Origin: Okapia johnstoni
Taxonomy: Eukaryota > Chordata > Mammalia > Artiodactyla > Giraffidae
Reading direction: 5' to 3'
Length of the DNA: 64,000 nt
Assembly (NCBI GenBank): GCA_024291935.2
Contig: CM044311.1
Coordinates: 25,362,001 to 25,426,000, forward strand
Below the pieces are notes generated by a model that did not search any database, had not been told where the DNA came from, and worked only from the letters and a program-made list of their open reading frames with translations. The position numbers and the translations under genes are program-made. Below, one piece after another: positions 51,151-62,378 of this stretch; positions within the stretch are counted from its first letter, which is position 1, and each line of letters starts with the position of its first letter.

Positions 51151-51289
51151 ATAGATGGCTCCAGTTTCACAAATATTTACTCCCCACTTGCACCTTCCAC
51201 AAAAGGAGTAAAATTCCCATTTAATTGATTTAAGTTTGGGTCATGTGACTCACTTTGGCCAACAATGTGAGAGAATGTGACATAAGCCA

Positions 51290-51492
51290 CTGTGCATAAT
51301 AAGTTGATTCAGTCATATCCAACTCTTTGCAACCCTATGGGCTATGACCCACCAGGCTCCTCTGTCCATGGGATTTTCCAGGCAAAAATACTGGAGTGGG
51401 TTGCCATTTCCTACTCCAGGATCGAACCCATGTCTCTTATGTCTCCTGCATTGGCAGGTGGGTTCTTTACCACTAGTGCCACTGTGAGGCCC
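51290..51492 (-). mobile_element. Bov-tA-type SINE with target duplication
   Basis: GACATAAGCCA at 51279-51289 and 51493-51503 flank a near full-length copy. Confidence 0.92.
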
Positions 51493-52065
51493 GACATAAG
51501 CCATATCAAAGCAAAAACCTAAGATGTGCTTGGGTGATTTATCTTGTTCTTTCACACTCTAGATCTTTCCAGAAAATCTCTCCCTAGCAGAAACTGCTTC
51601 TTCACTCTGGATCACAGGATAACAAACATCTGGCACCAACCAGATCCACAGGGACAGCCTAGAGCAAAGCCTCTGCAGCCTCCACACACAGGACCATTTT
51701 TAGAGATTAATTGTATGTCGTTGTAAGTTACCGGCATGCTTCAATCCATTGTTATGTACCATCAGTACAGCAAAAAGAAACAAATATAGAAATTGATACC
51801 AAAAATGGGATGCCTGAAAGAAAATGTAAAATTAATGACATTGGCTTTAGAGCCAGATGTGGGTGGAAACTTACATTTTTAGAGATTAGTCTACTATTCC
51901 CCCTCCGGATATTGCTTGGGGAGGGGCAGCTATGATGTTGAGACTACCACACAATTTTGAACTTCAAGTATGATGCCATAAAAGCATAAAACTTTGAGGG
52001 AAGAAAGGGGTTTTCACTGGCATAGGGATGAATATATTTTATGGGTGGAACAAAGGAAAGTTGGG

Positions 52066-52330
52066 CTTCCCTAGTGGTCCAGTTGTTAATCCACCTGCCA
52101 ATGCGGAGGACATGGTTTGACCCTTGGTCCAGGAAGAACCCACATGGTACAGGACAACTAAGCCCACATGCCATAACTACTGAACACTCACTCTAGAGCA
52201 CATACCACCCAGTAAGAAAAGCCACTGCAATGAGAACCCTGCACACTGCACCTAGGGAATAGCCCCCACTACTCAACTAGAGAAAGCTCACACACAGCAA
52301 CGAAGACCTAGCACAGCCAGAAAGAAAGAA
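52066..52330 (+). mobile_element. CHR-type SINE, long form
   Basis: 'gggcttccctagtggtccag' at the start, 'ccttggtccaggaagaaccc' in the middle and 'agcaacgaagacctagcaca' plus an A/G-rich tail at the end: the long CHR form including its tRNA-unrelated part. Confidence 0.85.
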
Positions 52331-54205
52331 AAACAAAGTCAATATTTGTCTTCCAAAGAACAAATTATAGATTGCATAATTATACCACAAATATTCATTC
52401 TCCCTACCCACGTTGCTGGAGAAGTACATATTTTCACACTGTTGATGTTTGCCTTGACCACAGGAAGATGACAAACAACCTACTCAGACTGAGTCTTTGA
52501 AGCTGCTTATGTTTTGGTTTGGCCTTGTATCTCTTCTTTTCTGTCATGAGAAGAATATGTTCTGGTTAGCTTGCATCTCAGAATGGCAGATATATTGAAC
52601 ACATCAAAACACACCTAGAGTCTCAAAAAGAGATGCCTCAGCCCTCTACAAGACCTGTGAGCAAGAAATAAATGCTTTTTGATGCAAGTCATAAAAATAT
52701 TCATGTTATATGAAATTATCACAGGAAATGCTAGCATACACTTTCAAAATAATGTGTCTGTAATCTATACACATGATAAAACAGTGATATTTCACCTGAT
52801 CTTGTGTTCTTCCATTTTCATATATTTTATATGTGTATTTTTTGTAGTTTTATTTGTAGTTCTGTATCACCATACTACAAAAGTACACTTTTGTTGGTGT
52901 CTGATGTTTTCACCCATACTTCCCTAGGACATCCAAGGGATTTAGAAGATTTCATAAACTGTTGGGCTCACGAGGTCAACCGGATAGACCTTATAGAGGA
53001 TTTGTCTTTTTATAATAAATTAGGGAAGTGTTACATTAGCCACTACTTTTATTTGGTGAGTTAAATACAAGACAACACAACCTTTGTACTGCATCTAATA
53101 GTAACCTAATTCATAACCTACATATGTTTATAACAATGATTTAGTTGAAATAAGCCATCTTCTGTTTTACAATAATCCTAAATCTCATTATTCAAAACTA
53201 AAGAGAAAAACTTTTGACAAACCAACCAATTTAAAGAAAGAAGTACATTAGGGTAGATTATTAGGGTTTTAGGATTTAAGAGTTCTCTTCTAGCTACTGG
53301 CAGAATTAACAAGAGAATTAAGTTGGCTTGTGAACACCTTCTCGTGCCAAAGTAGACATCAGGGAACTGAAAACACAGCTGGGATGCTTAGATTATGTGT
53401 ATGACAACCCCACGAGGGACTGCCAACCAGATGCCCACAGAAACGCCAGCATTCCTTGTGCAGCGTAGACATGAAACTAACGATGCGTTCCATGATGTAG
53501 CCATTGAGAGAAAACCATCTGTTGGTTTATTCACCCACCATTTTGTTGCTACAGATGAGCATTAAGGAAAAAAACATGGTATGAAAAGCAATTTACATAG
53601 GGAGGTTTGTGGTGTGTAGACACGCCCTAATGACTATATGCACCCATAAATTTGCAACTGTCCATCCACAGCGCTGTCTTATGTTACACTATCTACATAA
53701 ATTATGCTTGTGACTCCAGCAGGTTGCAAAATTAAACTATTGGCTGCAGTAAGTAAACCATCAGATTAATTAATTTATTACTATAAAATCTTGATGTGAG
53801 ATGTATGAAGCCTTGAGAAAAGTCAGATTAAAAAGCTGACTTTTTAAAAACTGTAAACAAATAGCATTGCCACAGTGAAAGGTTGGGTTTGTTCCTATCA
53901 AATAAAAAGATGCAAAACTGAAAAATTAGCAGTCCCAACAATAGCCAACACAGTATTCTCAGTGCTTTTGTAGTAGTAATACTCGTAATAGAGACTTCAA
54001 TGTAAAAGTCTCGGTCTCTTAGCAAGCTGAAAGTTTTTATCACAAACCACTATTTTCATTCAGATATTGTCACTCACAATCTTTTGCTTTGCAGATATAT
54101 ATAGCATTGTGGAGAAACAAATTTTCTGGTTAACCTATGCTAAAAGCAAGTGAATAATAACATTTTATAAATAATTAAAATTTAGAAAATGTTTTTATAC
54201 AATTT
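52331..54205. other. Unassigned intergenic sequence
   Basis: No nameable repeat or exon. Short frames at 52679-53064 look like chance openings. Confidence 0.5.
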
Positions 54206-54660
54206 TACAGGCATACCTGAGATTGCAGCTTTGGTTCCAGATCACCACTATAAAGCAAATATCACAGTAAAGTGAGTTACATGAATCTTTTTCCTTATGT
54301 GTATAAAAATCATATTTACACTACACTATTAAGTGTGCAACAGCATTATGTCTCAAAAATCAATGTGCATATGATAATTAAAAATTATTTTGTTGCTAAA
54401 AACTGCTAACCATTGCCTGAGCCTTCAGTGAGTCCATCAAACAGTGGTGATCACAGATCACTATAACAAATATAATAACAAAAAAAATTTGAAATATTAT
54501 GAAAATTACAAAAATGTGACATAGACATGCAATGAACAAATGCTGTTGGAAAAATCATGATAGACTTAACACCATGTTGCTACAAAGCTTCAGTTTGTAA
54601 AACAAAAAAAACAAACAAAAAAATCCCACATCTGGGAAGCACAAAGAAGGTATGCCTGTA
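54206..54660 (+). mobile_element. Tigger1-family non-autonomous DNA transposon
   Basis: The ends are inverted: CAGGCATACCTGAGATTGCAG at the left and AAGGTATGCCTG at the right, each next to a TA (54206-54207 and 54659-54660), the pogo/Tigger target. Inside are 'accactataaagcaaatatc', 'tctattaagtgtgcaa'-like and 'caatgaacaaatgctgttgg' phrases of Tigger1. The transposase region is deleted between about 54440 and 54450. Confidence 0.88.
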
Positions 54661-55129
54661 TGGTTGATTCAATTAACCACCTAGTGTGTCAGTTACTATT
54701 ATCTCCATTTAACCATGAGGCTCCTGAGACAGGGAGAGGGGCATGACCCTGTTCTCCTTCCCCATCATAGAGCTGGGAATTGGAAGAATTTAAACTTGAA
54801 CGTAGATTTTTCTAAATCCAAATCAAGTTGAATTTCTGATAAGGGAACAGATTGTTTTTATTTACTAGTTAAATTAACATGTTTTCTCTCTTCATATGAG
54901 TATTACATCAACAAAAGTTAAATACCCACTACATAAAACAAGTATACTTAAACAATAATATTAAACAGTATTTTTAATGTAAATGTCAGACACAGGAAAT
55001 CTTGACAAATTTCATATTAAGAACCGTGATTCCACAGCAAAATTATTTTACATTTACCACCATTAGAAATGTTTACATTATTTAGGTCACTTAGTTTCCC
55101 CAAAATCTGTTTGACAAGAAGATGCTGAT

Positions 55130-55515
55130 AAATAAGAATTGAAAGAATTGATGCTTTTGAATTGTGCTGTGGAAAAGACTCTTTAGAGTCCTATGGACTG
55201 AAAGGAGATCAAAGTAATTAATCCTAAAGGAAATCAACCCTGAATATTCATTGGAAGGACTGATCCTGAAGGAACAATACTTTGGCCACCTGATGCGAAG
55301 AGCCAACTCATTGGTAAAAACGCTGATGCTAAGAAAGATCGAAGGCAAAGGGAACAGGAGGTGGCAGGGGATGAGACGGATAGATAGCAACACCAATTCA
55401 ATGACATGAATTTTAACAAACTCTGAGATATAGTGAAGGACAGAGGAGCCTAGAGTGCTGAAGTCCATGGGGTCTCAAAGAGTCAGACAGAACTTAGTGA
55501 CTGGACAACAACAAC
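55130..55515 (+). mobile_element. BovB 3' fragment, 5'-truncated
   Basis: About 385 bp: 'gaattgatgcttttgaattg', 'cctgatgcgaagagccaact', 'agagtcagacagaacttagt' and a (CAA)n tail. Confidence 0.9.
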
Positions 55516-56256
55516 AAAAATCTAAGATTTTAGGAGCTTGCTGTATGTAAAGGATGAACCTTTTCTCTGGGATATAACTATTATTTGTTTTTTTTCACTT
55601 TTGCCCCAGAATTTTTTTTTTTAATTTCACTGCTTTAAAATAGACTTTAAACAACTACTTAAAATAAATGGATCCATATATTTATTTTATTACAAATAAC
55701 ACAGGAAACATGAAAATTTACAGAGGACTATAATAAAAAAATCAATTTATACAAAAAACAAGATATTATAGCTTCACTTCAATGAATATTGCTAAGAGAC
55801 AGGAAGAGTATCTTCTATTTAGGATAGAAAAAGCAAATCATTTCCTTTCAATCAAAACTCATTTTCTCTATAACTTAAAATAATGAAATCCATCCCTTGG
55901 AACTGGGGGAAATAAGCAATCCATCTTCCCAAGCATGAAGGGGAAGAACCCTTGTGAAAATGATGTAGCTCAGGTTTTCCCCAAACTTGGCAGCCCTCAC
56001 ATTCATTAAAAGACATACATACAAGGCAGCAGAGTTTACCCTTGGCTCCTGTCCCATTTCACTTTTAGATCCTTCCTCTCTCCTCTCTTCCTGCCTTTTC
56101 TTCTGATGTGCTAGATTCCCTTGCTAACAGTATTATGCGTCCAGATGGACTTTATTGTATGTGTGTATTAATTTATTTTATATGGGTCTTGAAGATAAAT
56201 ACCCCTAAAATCTAAAGAATTATTATCTTTAGACAGTTACAGTGTGCTTGGGTGTT
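55516..56256. other. Unassigned intergenic sequence
   Basis: AT-rich. No gene or nameable repeat seen. Confidence 0.5.
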
Positions 56257-56268
56257 AATTTTGAGTAT

Positions 56269-56484
56269 GTGAAAGTAAAAGTGATAGCTGCTTAGTTGTA
56301 CCTAACTCTTGGTTACCCTTGGACTGTAGCCTGCCAGGCTTCTCTGTCCATGGAATTCTCCAGGCAAGAATACTGGAGAGGGTTGCCATTTCTTTCTCCA
56401 GGGGATCTTCCCAACCCAGGGATCAAACCGGGGTCTCCTGCATTGCAGACAGATTCTTTACAGCCTGAGCCACCAGGGAAGCCC
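56269..56484 (-). mobile_element. Bov-tA-type SINE with target duplication
   Basis: AATTTTGAGTAT at 56257-56268 and 56485-56496 (12 bp, perfect) flank a full-length copy. Confidence 0.93.
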
Positions 56485-56874
56485 AATTTTGAGTATACAA
56501 TCAATTCATATTTTTCATTAACTTGAAATGAAAGATACATAAAGTGTCATCTTGCTTCAATTGCTTTCCCAGTTTTTCTGGTTTCCACTCATCCCACCAA
56601 AAAAAAGTCACTGTATCAGTCTCATGTGTTCTTTCAGGTATATTTTAAGAATATGCAAGAAAGAATATACAGTCTATCTTCTTCCCTACTAAAATTGAAT
56701 AATCTACAAATATTTATGTTGCTTTTTTTAAGTTTACAGTATATTCTGAAGATTTTGCATTCATCTAAATAAGAAATCTTTCTTTCAAATTGTTAAAATA
56801 TATTTCATTTATATTAACAACATAGGAAGGTCTGGATGTCTTCAAATAGTTTAAATAGTGAATAAAATAATAAT

Positions 56875-57825
56875 TAGAGAAACGCAGCTCAAAACTACAA
56901 TGAGGTATAATATCACATCAGTCATAATGGCTATCATCAAAAAGTCTACAAATAATAAATGCTGGAGAGAGCCTGGAGAAAAGAGTACCCTCCTACACTA
57001 TTGGTAGGAATGTGGAAAACAGAATAAAAGTTTCTTAAAAAACTGAAAATGGAGTTACCATGTGATACAACAATCCTACTCTTGGGTGTATATTTGGAAA
57101 AGATGAAAGCTCATTCAAAAAGTTACACGCACTTCAATATTCACAGTGGTACTATCTACAATAGTCAAAACATGGACTCAACCTAAGTGTCTGTCAACAA
57201 GCAAATGGATAAAGAACATGTGGCATACACATACACACACACAATGGAATATTACTCAGCCATAAAAAATAATGAAATAATGTCATTTGCAGTAATATGG
57301 ATAGACTTATAGATCATCACACTAAGTGAAGTAAGTCAGACAAAGACAAATAATATTTCACTTATATGTGGAATCTAAAAAAAAATTAAACAAATAGGGG
57401 ACTTTGCTGATCATCCAGTGGCTAAGACTCCAAGCTTCTAATGCAGGGAGCCCAGATTCCATCCCTGGATGGGGAGGTAGATTCTGCAGGCCACAACTAA
57501 ACATCCTGCATGCTGCAGCTAGGACCCACTGCAGCTAAATAAATGTTTTTAAAAATTATACAGATGTATTTATTTACAAAACAGGAATACTCAGACATAG
57601 TATGATGACCAAAGGTGGGGGGAGGTATAAATTGGGAGTAGGGATTAACAGATGCATACTACCATAAATAAAATAGATAAGAAACAAGGATTTACTGTAT
57701 AGCACAGGGAATTATATCTTGTAATAGACTATAATGGAATAAAATTTAAATATATATATATATATATATACACACACTCATATAACTGAATCACTATGCT
57801 GTATACCAGAAAGTCAATATATTAA
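56875..57825 (+). mobile_element. L1 3' end (end of ORF2 and 3' UTR), interrupted
   Basis: The last part of L1 ORF2 and the 3' UTR are recognisable from 'aatgaggtataatatcacat', 'cataatggctatcatcaaaa', 'tggaatattactcagccata' and 'tagcacagggaattatatct'. A CHR SINE at 57397-57556 splits it. Many indels; no coding ability. Confidence 0.9.
57397..57556 (+). mobile_element. CHR-type SINE nested in L1
   Basis: 'ggggactttgctgatcatcc', 'ccagattccatccctggatg', 'gcaggccacaactaaacatc' and an A-rich tail. The L1 3' UTR resumes right after it. Confidence 0.85.
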
Positions 57826-57900
57826 ATATAATATATTAAACATATATTAAAATAAATTAAAAATATTTAATATATATAAAAATATATTAAATATAATAAC
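57750..57900. repeat. (TA)n and A/T-rich low-complexity tract
   Basis: A (TA)n run of about 10 units, then repeated AATATATTAAA motifs that appear to come from the end of the L1 insertion. Confidence 0.8.
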
Positions 57901-58490
57901 ACAATTAAATCAAAAATACTTCAACTAAAAAAAGATTAAAACCTAATCAAGTTGCATAATTCATTTAACAGAACTTTTTTCACTGGTGGGCAAATGGAGT
58001 CTACAAGGTAACACCTACAAGTAATAAGCAATTTCCCTTAAATACAAGACTAAACACATTAGATACACAATCAGTAGTAAACAAAAGACCTAGTTATTTT
58101 TTCTTAAGAAAGACAACATTTTAAGTGAACATATGTATGTTTAACTCAAATGAAATATATCACCTTTTAATAATTGAACACTTAAGACTATTACATAAAT
58201 AACTATTTTATGTAATATAGCTATTTATGTAATACCACAAATCATAAAATGAGTGTGTGTGTGGGGGGTGTATAAAACTTTCCAAATATAGTAGAAAAAT
58301 CAATTCTGTAATGTAAAGAATACTAAACTGCACTTCTATCCAAGCCTTTTTAAATGTAAAATTTAGGAAATAAAACATTCATTCAGAAGAGTAAACAAAT
58401 CATAAATGTCCAATCCACACATTTTCACAAAGTGAACATACCTGTGTAATCAACATCCTAATAAAGAAATGGAAGATTTCCCAGCACCCT
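57901..58490. other. Unassigned intergenic sequence
   Basis: AT-rich. No gene or nameable repeat seen. Confidence 0.5.
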
Positions 58491-58504
58491 CAAGATTTAT
58501 CCTG

Positions 58505-58712
58505 AGCTACCCTGGTGGCTCAGACAGTCAAGAGTCTGCCTGCAATGCAGGAGACCCGGGTTCAATCCCTGGGTTGGAAAGATCTCCTAGAGAAGGAAAT
58601 GGCAACCTGCTCCAGGGTTCTTGCCTGGAGAATTTTATGGACAGAAGAACCTGGAGAGCCCCAGTCCATGGGGTCTCAAAGAGTTGGACATGACTGAGTG
58701 ACTAACACCTCA
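58505..58712 (+). mobile_element. Bov-tA-type SINE, + orientation
   Basis: A full-length, well-conserved copy: 'ctaccctggtggctcagaca', 'acccgggttcaatccctggg', 'gacatgactgagtgactaac'. TCAAGATTT flanks it at 58490-58498 and 58714-58722. Confidence 0.93.
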
Positions 58713-58722
58713 CTTCAAGATT

Positions 58723-59775
58723 TGCCCATATGGGAAAAAAAAAAACAGGAAGAGGTATTGCATAGACTTAAAAAAAAAAAAGGAGAACAATTGCCTTTTA
58801 TGAGAAGTTGAAGAAAAACCATTAAAACTCTAAAAATATTGACTACAATACCTCACTTTCTCTCTCTTTCTTCATTTATATATATAGGGGGTCTATAACT
58901 TCTTACCCTCTCAGTTTTTATACAATGCTGAAAAGATAGTTGACGTTTGAAATTCAAGGAATGTGCAGGTTTGAAGAGTGGGGCATATTTAGGAAGGGGA
59001 AAAAAAAAAAAGTCCAAGTTCTCAATCCTAAGGGAATATAACAAACTCCCTGCTAATTTGTGTCTAGGATTTAAATCTCAGAGATTAGATCCAAAATGGA
59101 GAGCCAGGAAGTGCCGGGAACAGTGGGCAATTACAGCAACTACTTGCTAATTATAGCAATTGACAATATGGAGAGCAAACCATGACTGAGCATTTTGCCA
59201 TGACAGAAACTATCCTAGGCACTTTAGAGGATTATTTCATTTCATCTTCATATCAACTTTATGAGATCAGAATAATTATTATCTCTATTTTAAAGATGAG
59301 CAAAGGTAGAGAGGGACTGAAGTGATTAAAAAAAATAATTTGGAACGGATCATCCAGATTGGAAGTGTTGGAGGCAGGATTTTATAGCCAGTCAGTCTGA
59401 TTTCCAGCACAGCAGTGGCTCAGAGCAAGTCTCTAACAAAAGTCTGAGGTATGGAAGAGTTAGCTTGGCAAGAAGTAGTGAGCATGTGAGGGACCTCAGT
59501 CAATCAAACAGCAGTGGAAAATAGGGCTCCAGGCACAGGAGCTCAGAAAACTGGGGTTCAACTCAGTAGTCAGAGTCCCAAGGAGATTAGCATGGTCAGT
59601 GTTGGGGTCCTCATCAGTCTTTCCACTGTGACTTCCTGACAATAATTTAGAGGGTCTCCAAAATTGAGGCGATTTTCCTCCAGCAGCTGGAATTCTCTGT
59701 CAGCCTCTAAAGCTGGCCTCTTGGTAATGATATGCTTCTTTCAGTTTTATGATCCTTTCCACAGAGGTATCATCA
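58723..59775. other. Intergenic sequence with MIR remnant
   Basis: Contains a MIR in - orientation at about 59190-59340 ('atcttcatatcaactttatg', 'attttaaagatgagcaaagg'). The rest is unassigned. Confidence 0.55.
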
Positions 59776-59827
59776 GTTTAGTTCAGTTCAGTCACTCAGT
59801 CATGTCCGACTCTTTGCAACCCCATGA
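59776..59827 (-). mobile_element. Very short BovB/Bov-A 3' tail fragment
   Basis: Only about 52 bp: the 'agttcagttcagtcactcag' tail and 'ctttgcaaccccatgaa'. Confidence 0.85.
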
Positions 59828-60779
59828 ACCAATCAGATACATTTTTTTCTTGAGAATTCCTTGACTTCTTGTATTAAAAATATACCTATGTTAATATGTA
59901 TTTTATACTTCAATGCCTTTACAACAACAGTATTATTTTATGATCATAGAATCTGATGTGGATTTATTTAATCTTTTAGTCATGCCATCTGCCACTGGTG
60001 AGTACAATGGAGAACTGATAGAAAAATGGCAGAAGCACACCTACTGAGAACTGCCTCAACCCGTAAGTTCTAATTGCAGAGGAAGCTGGGGAGCAGAGTG
60101 GGAAACATGGTGTTTGATGGACCCTATGTGCCCACCATAAACAGCTTACTCTTTCAGGAGTTAGACATTCTTGTTGCCTTTTTTTGCTCCGGATTATTGA
60201 TTTTGGCATTCTATTTGGTCCATTTTGAGTCTAAAATTTCACTGGCCATGTCTCCTGGGAGGCCTCCAAGTCCCTCGTACAATTGTACTTCTGGTAGGGA
60301 ATGCTGTGATATCCCAAGGTGCATATGACCCTCTTTAAAAATGAAAAATATTAATATAGTTAGAATTCAATTTGAAACTCAAGAAAAAAATTCTTTCTCT
60401 TGGTGCCAGTGACTGCACTTTATAGATATTGCAGATAAAACATCATAGAAAATATACTAATTGAGCTCTTTGGACCATAGCTTTTGTTTCTAAATTTCCA
60501 TGACTTTTATTGATTATCACTCTTCAATTTCTGATCATTTTTCCCACTTATGTGATTAAAAACATTCTAGTCACTGGCGCTTTCCACTTTGTAATAGTTT
60601 TGCTATTCAATCCCTCTTCAAATGAAATATTATGACAGTTTCATATCAATAATATAGAACTTTATTGGCAGTGAGGTTCTTTGTATCCCTGTATTTAGGG
60701 CATTCCTAGAAGTTTTCTCTTGCCTGGTTGTACTCAAAATTCACTGTCTGACTCCATTTCCAAAGCTGAATAATAATAA
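59828..60779. other. Unassigned intergenic sequence
   Basis: No gene or nameable repeat seen. Confidence 0.5.
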
Positions 60780-60998
60780 TGTGTGTGTATGCATGCTCAG
60801 TCACATCTGACTCTTTGCAACCTCCTGGACTGCAGCCCGACAGGTTACTCTGTCCTTGGGACTTTCCAGACAAGAACACTGGAGTGGGTTGCCATTTCCT
60901 ACTCCAGAGCATCTTCCCTACTCAGGGATAGAACCCATGTCTTCTGTGTCTCCTGCATTGCAGACAGATTCTTTACTGCTGAGCCACCACAGAAGCCC
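60780..60998 (-). mobile_element. Bov-tA-type SINE, - orientation
   Basis: A full-length copy from 'gtgtgtgtatgcatgctcag' to 'ctgagccaccacagaagccc'. Confidence 0.9.
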
Positions 60999-61017
60999 TG
61001 AAAAAGCCATGACTTTT

Positions 61018-61492
61018 GTTCAGTCACTAAGTCATGTTTGACTCTTTGCCATCCCATGAACTGCAGAATGCCAGGCTTCCTTTTCCTTCACTGTCTCCCA
61101 GAGTTTGCTCAAACTCATGTCCATTGAGTAGGTGATGACATCCAACCACCTCATCCTCTGTCCCCCAATTCTCCTCCTGCCATCAATCTTTCCCAGCATC
61201 AGGGTATTTTCCCATGAGTCAGCTCTGTATCAGGTAGCCAAAGTATTGGAGCTTCAGCCTCAGTCCTTCCGATGACTATTCAGGACTGATTTCCTTTAGG
61301 ATTGGCTGGTTTTATCTCCTTGCTCTCCAGGGGACTCCCAAGAGTCTTCTCCAGCACCACAATTCAAAAGAATCATAGGGTAGGAGGGTTAGCTCCATCA
61401 CCTGAGCACAAGGGACTCTCTAGAGTCTTTTCCAACACCACAATTTGAAAGCATCATAGGGGAGAAGGGTTAGTGCCACACCAACTGAGCAA
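61018..61492 (-). mobile_element. BovB 3' fragment with tandem duplication at its end
   Basis: From 'cagtcactaagtcatgtttg' to about 61372. The last about 40 bp plus 40 bp of adjoining DNA are then repeated in tandem (61330-61410, 61411-61492). Confidence 0.85.
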
Positions 61493-61690
61493 GTTTATTT
61501 TGGAATCACAGGAGTTTTCTACTGGAGGTGACTCAGAGAACAATAGTTTTGCTTATGTTGGTAGAAATTAAAGGATATAAGCCTGAGCTCTCTCTTCCAC
61601 CCATGAATTACCTAACATGAGCCCAAGTGTGGAGGGAGTAATAAGGCAAGATGCTTCCAGATCATGGAGAGCAATCTCAAGCCACAGAAT

Positions 61691-61822
61691 TTTACCAAAA
61701 TTACGCTTCATGTTTTAGGATGACCACTGATATTTTATCATGACTATCTTTGCTTATATTTTTCTGCTTAGTATTTTAATCTACCACTTTTATCCTTTCG
61801 GATTCTACTTTTTACCTCTTAT
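61691..61822 (+). repeat. Unnamed repeat, copy 2 (partner at 43840)
   Basis: TTACCAAAATTACGCTTCAT to TTTTTACCTCTTATTG; see copy 1. The sequence to the left differs between the two copies. Confidence 0.8.
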
Positions 61823-62165
61823 TGTTCATGTGTTGATAATTCTACTTTCTTGTTATTTCCATACTCCTCTTTTTTAAAAGTATCAACCAAACGATACCAT
61901 CATAGCAGGGGCAGGTGGGAGGCTGATCCACGCTGTAAATCAAGGATATTAGGTGGATATCTCATTGTGATACTGGGCAAAGTTCAAATGCTGTCTGCAC
62001 TGAGCTAGCCCAAGAGGGATTCCTCTAGCAATAACGATGCTCAAAAGAGTGCCTGGCAAATTTTAGATGCTCAAAAAAAATTATGTGCGTAGTCAATGAC
62101 TGTTCTCCCTATGTCATCCTTGTTTGGATTTCATAACTATAAAATTAATCTATAGTGAGATTAAA
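61823..62165. other. Intergenic sequence with MIR-like end
   Basis: 'gagtgcctggcaaattttag' followed by 'atgctcaaaaaaaattatg' near 62047-62085 resembles a MIR 3' end. Confidence 0.45.
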
Positions 62166-62167
62166 TT

Positions 62168-62378
62168 GGTGGTGGTGGTTTAGTTGCTAAGTCATGTCAG
62201 ACTCTTGTAATACCATGGACTGTATCTTTGCCAGGCTCCTCTGTCCATGGGAGTTTTCAGGCAAGAATCCTGGAGTGGGTTGCCATTCCCTTCTCCAGGG
62301 GATCTTCTCGATCCAGGGATCAAACCCAGGTCTCCTGCATTGCTGGCAGATTATTTAGCACTGAGCCACCAGGGAAGT
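62168..62378 (-). mobile_element. Bov-tA-type SINE, - orientation
   Basis: A full-length copy with a (GGT)n-like tail. Flanks GAGATTAAATT and GAAATTAAATT (about 62157 and 62382) look like a diverged target duplication. Confidence 0.9.
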
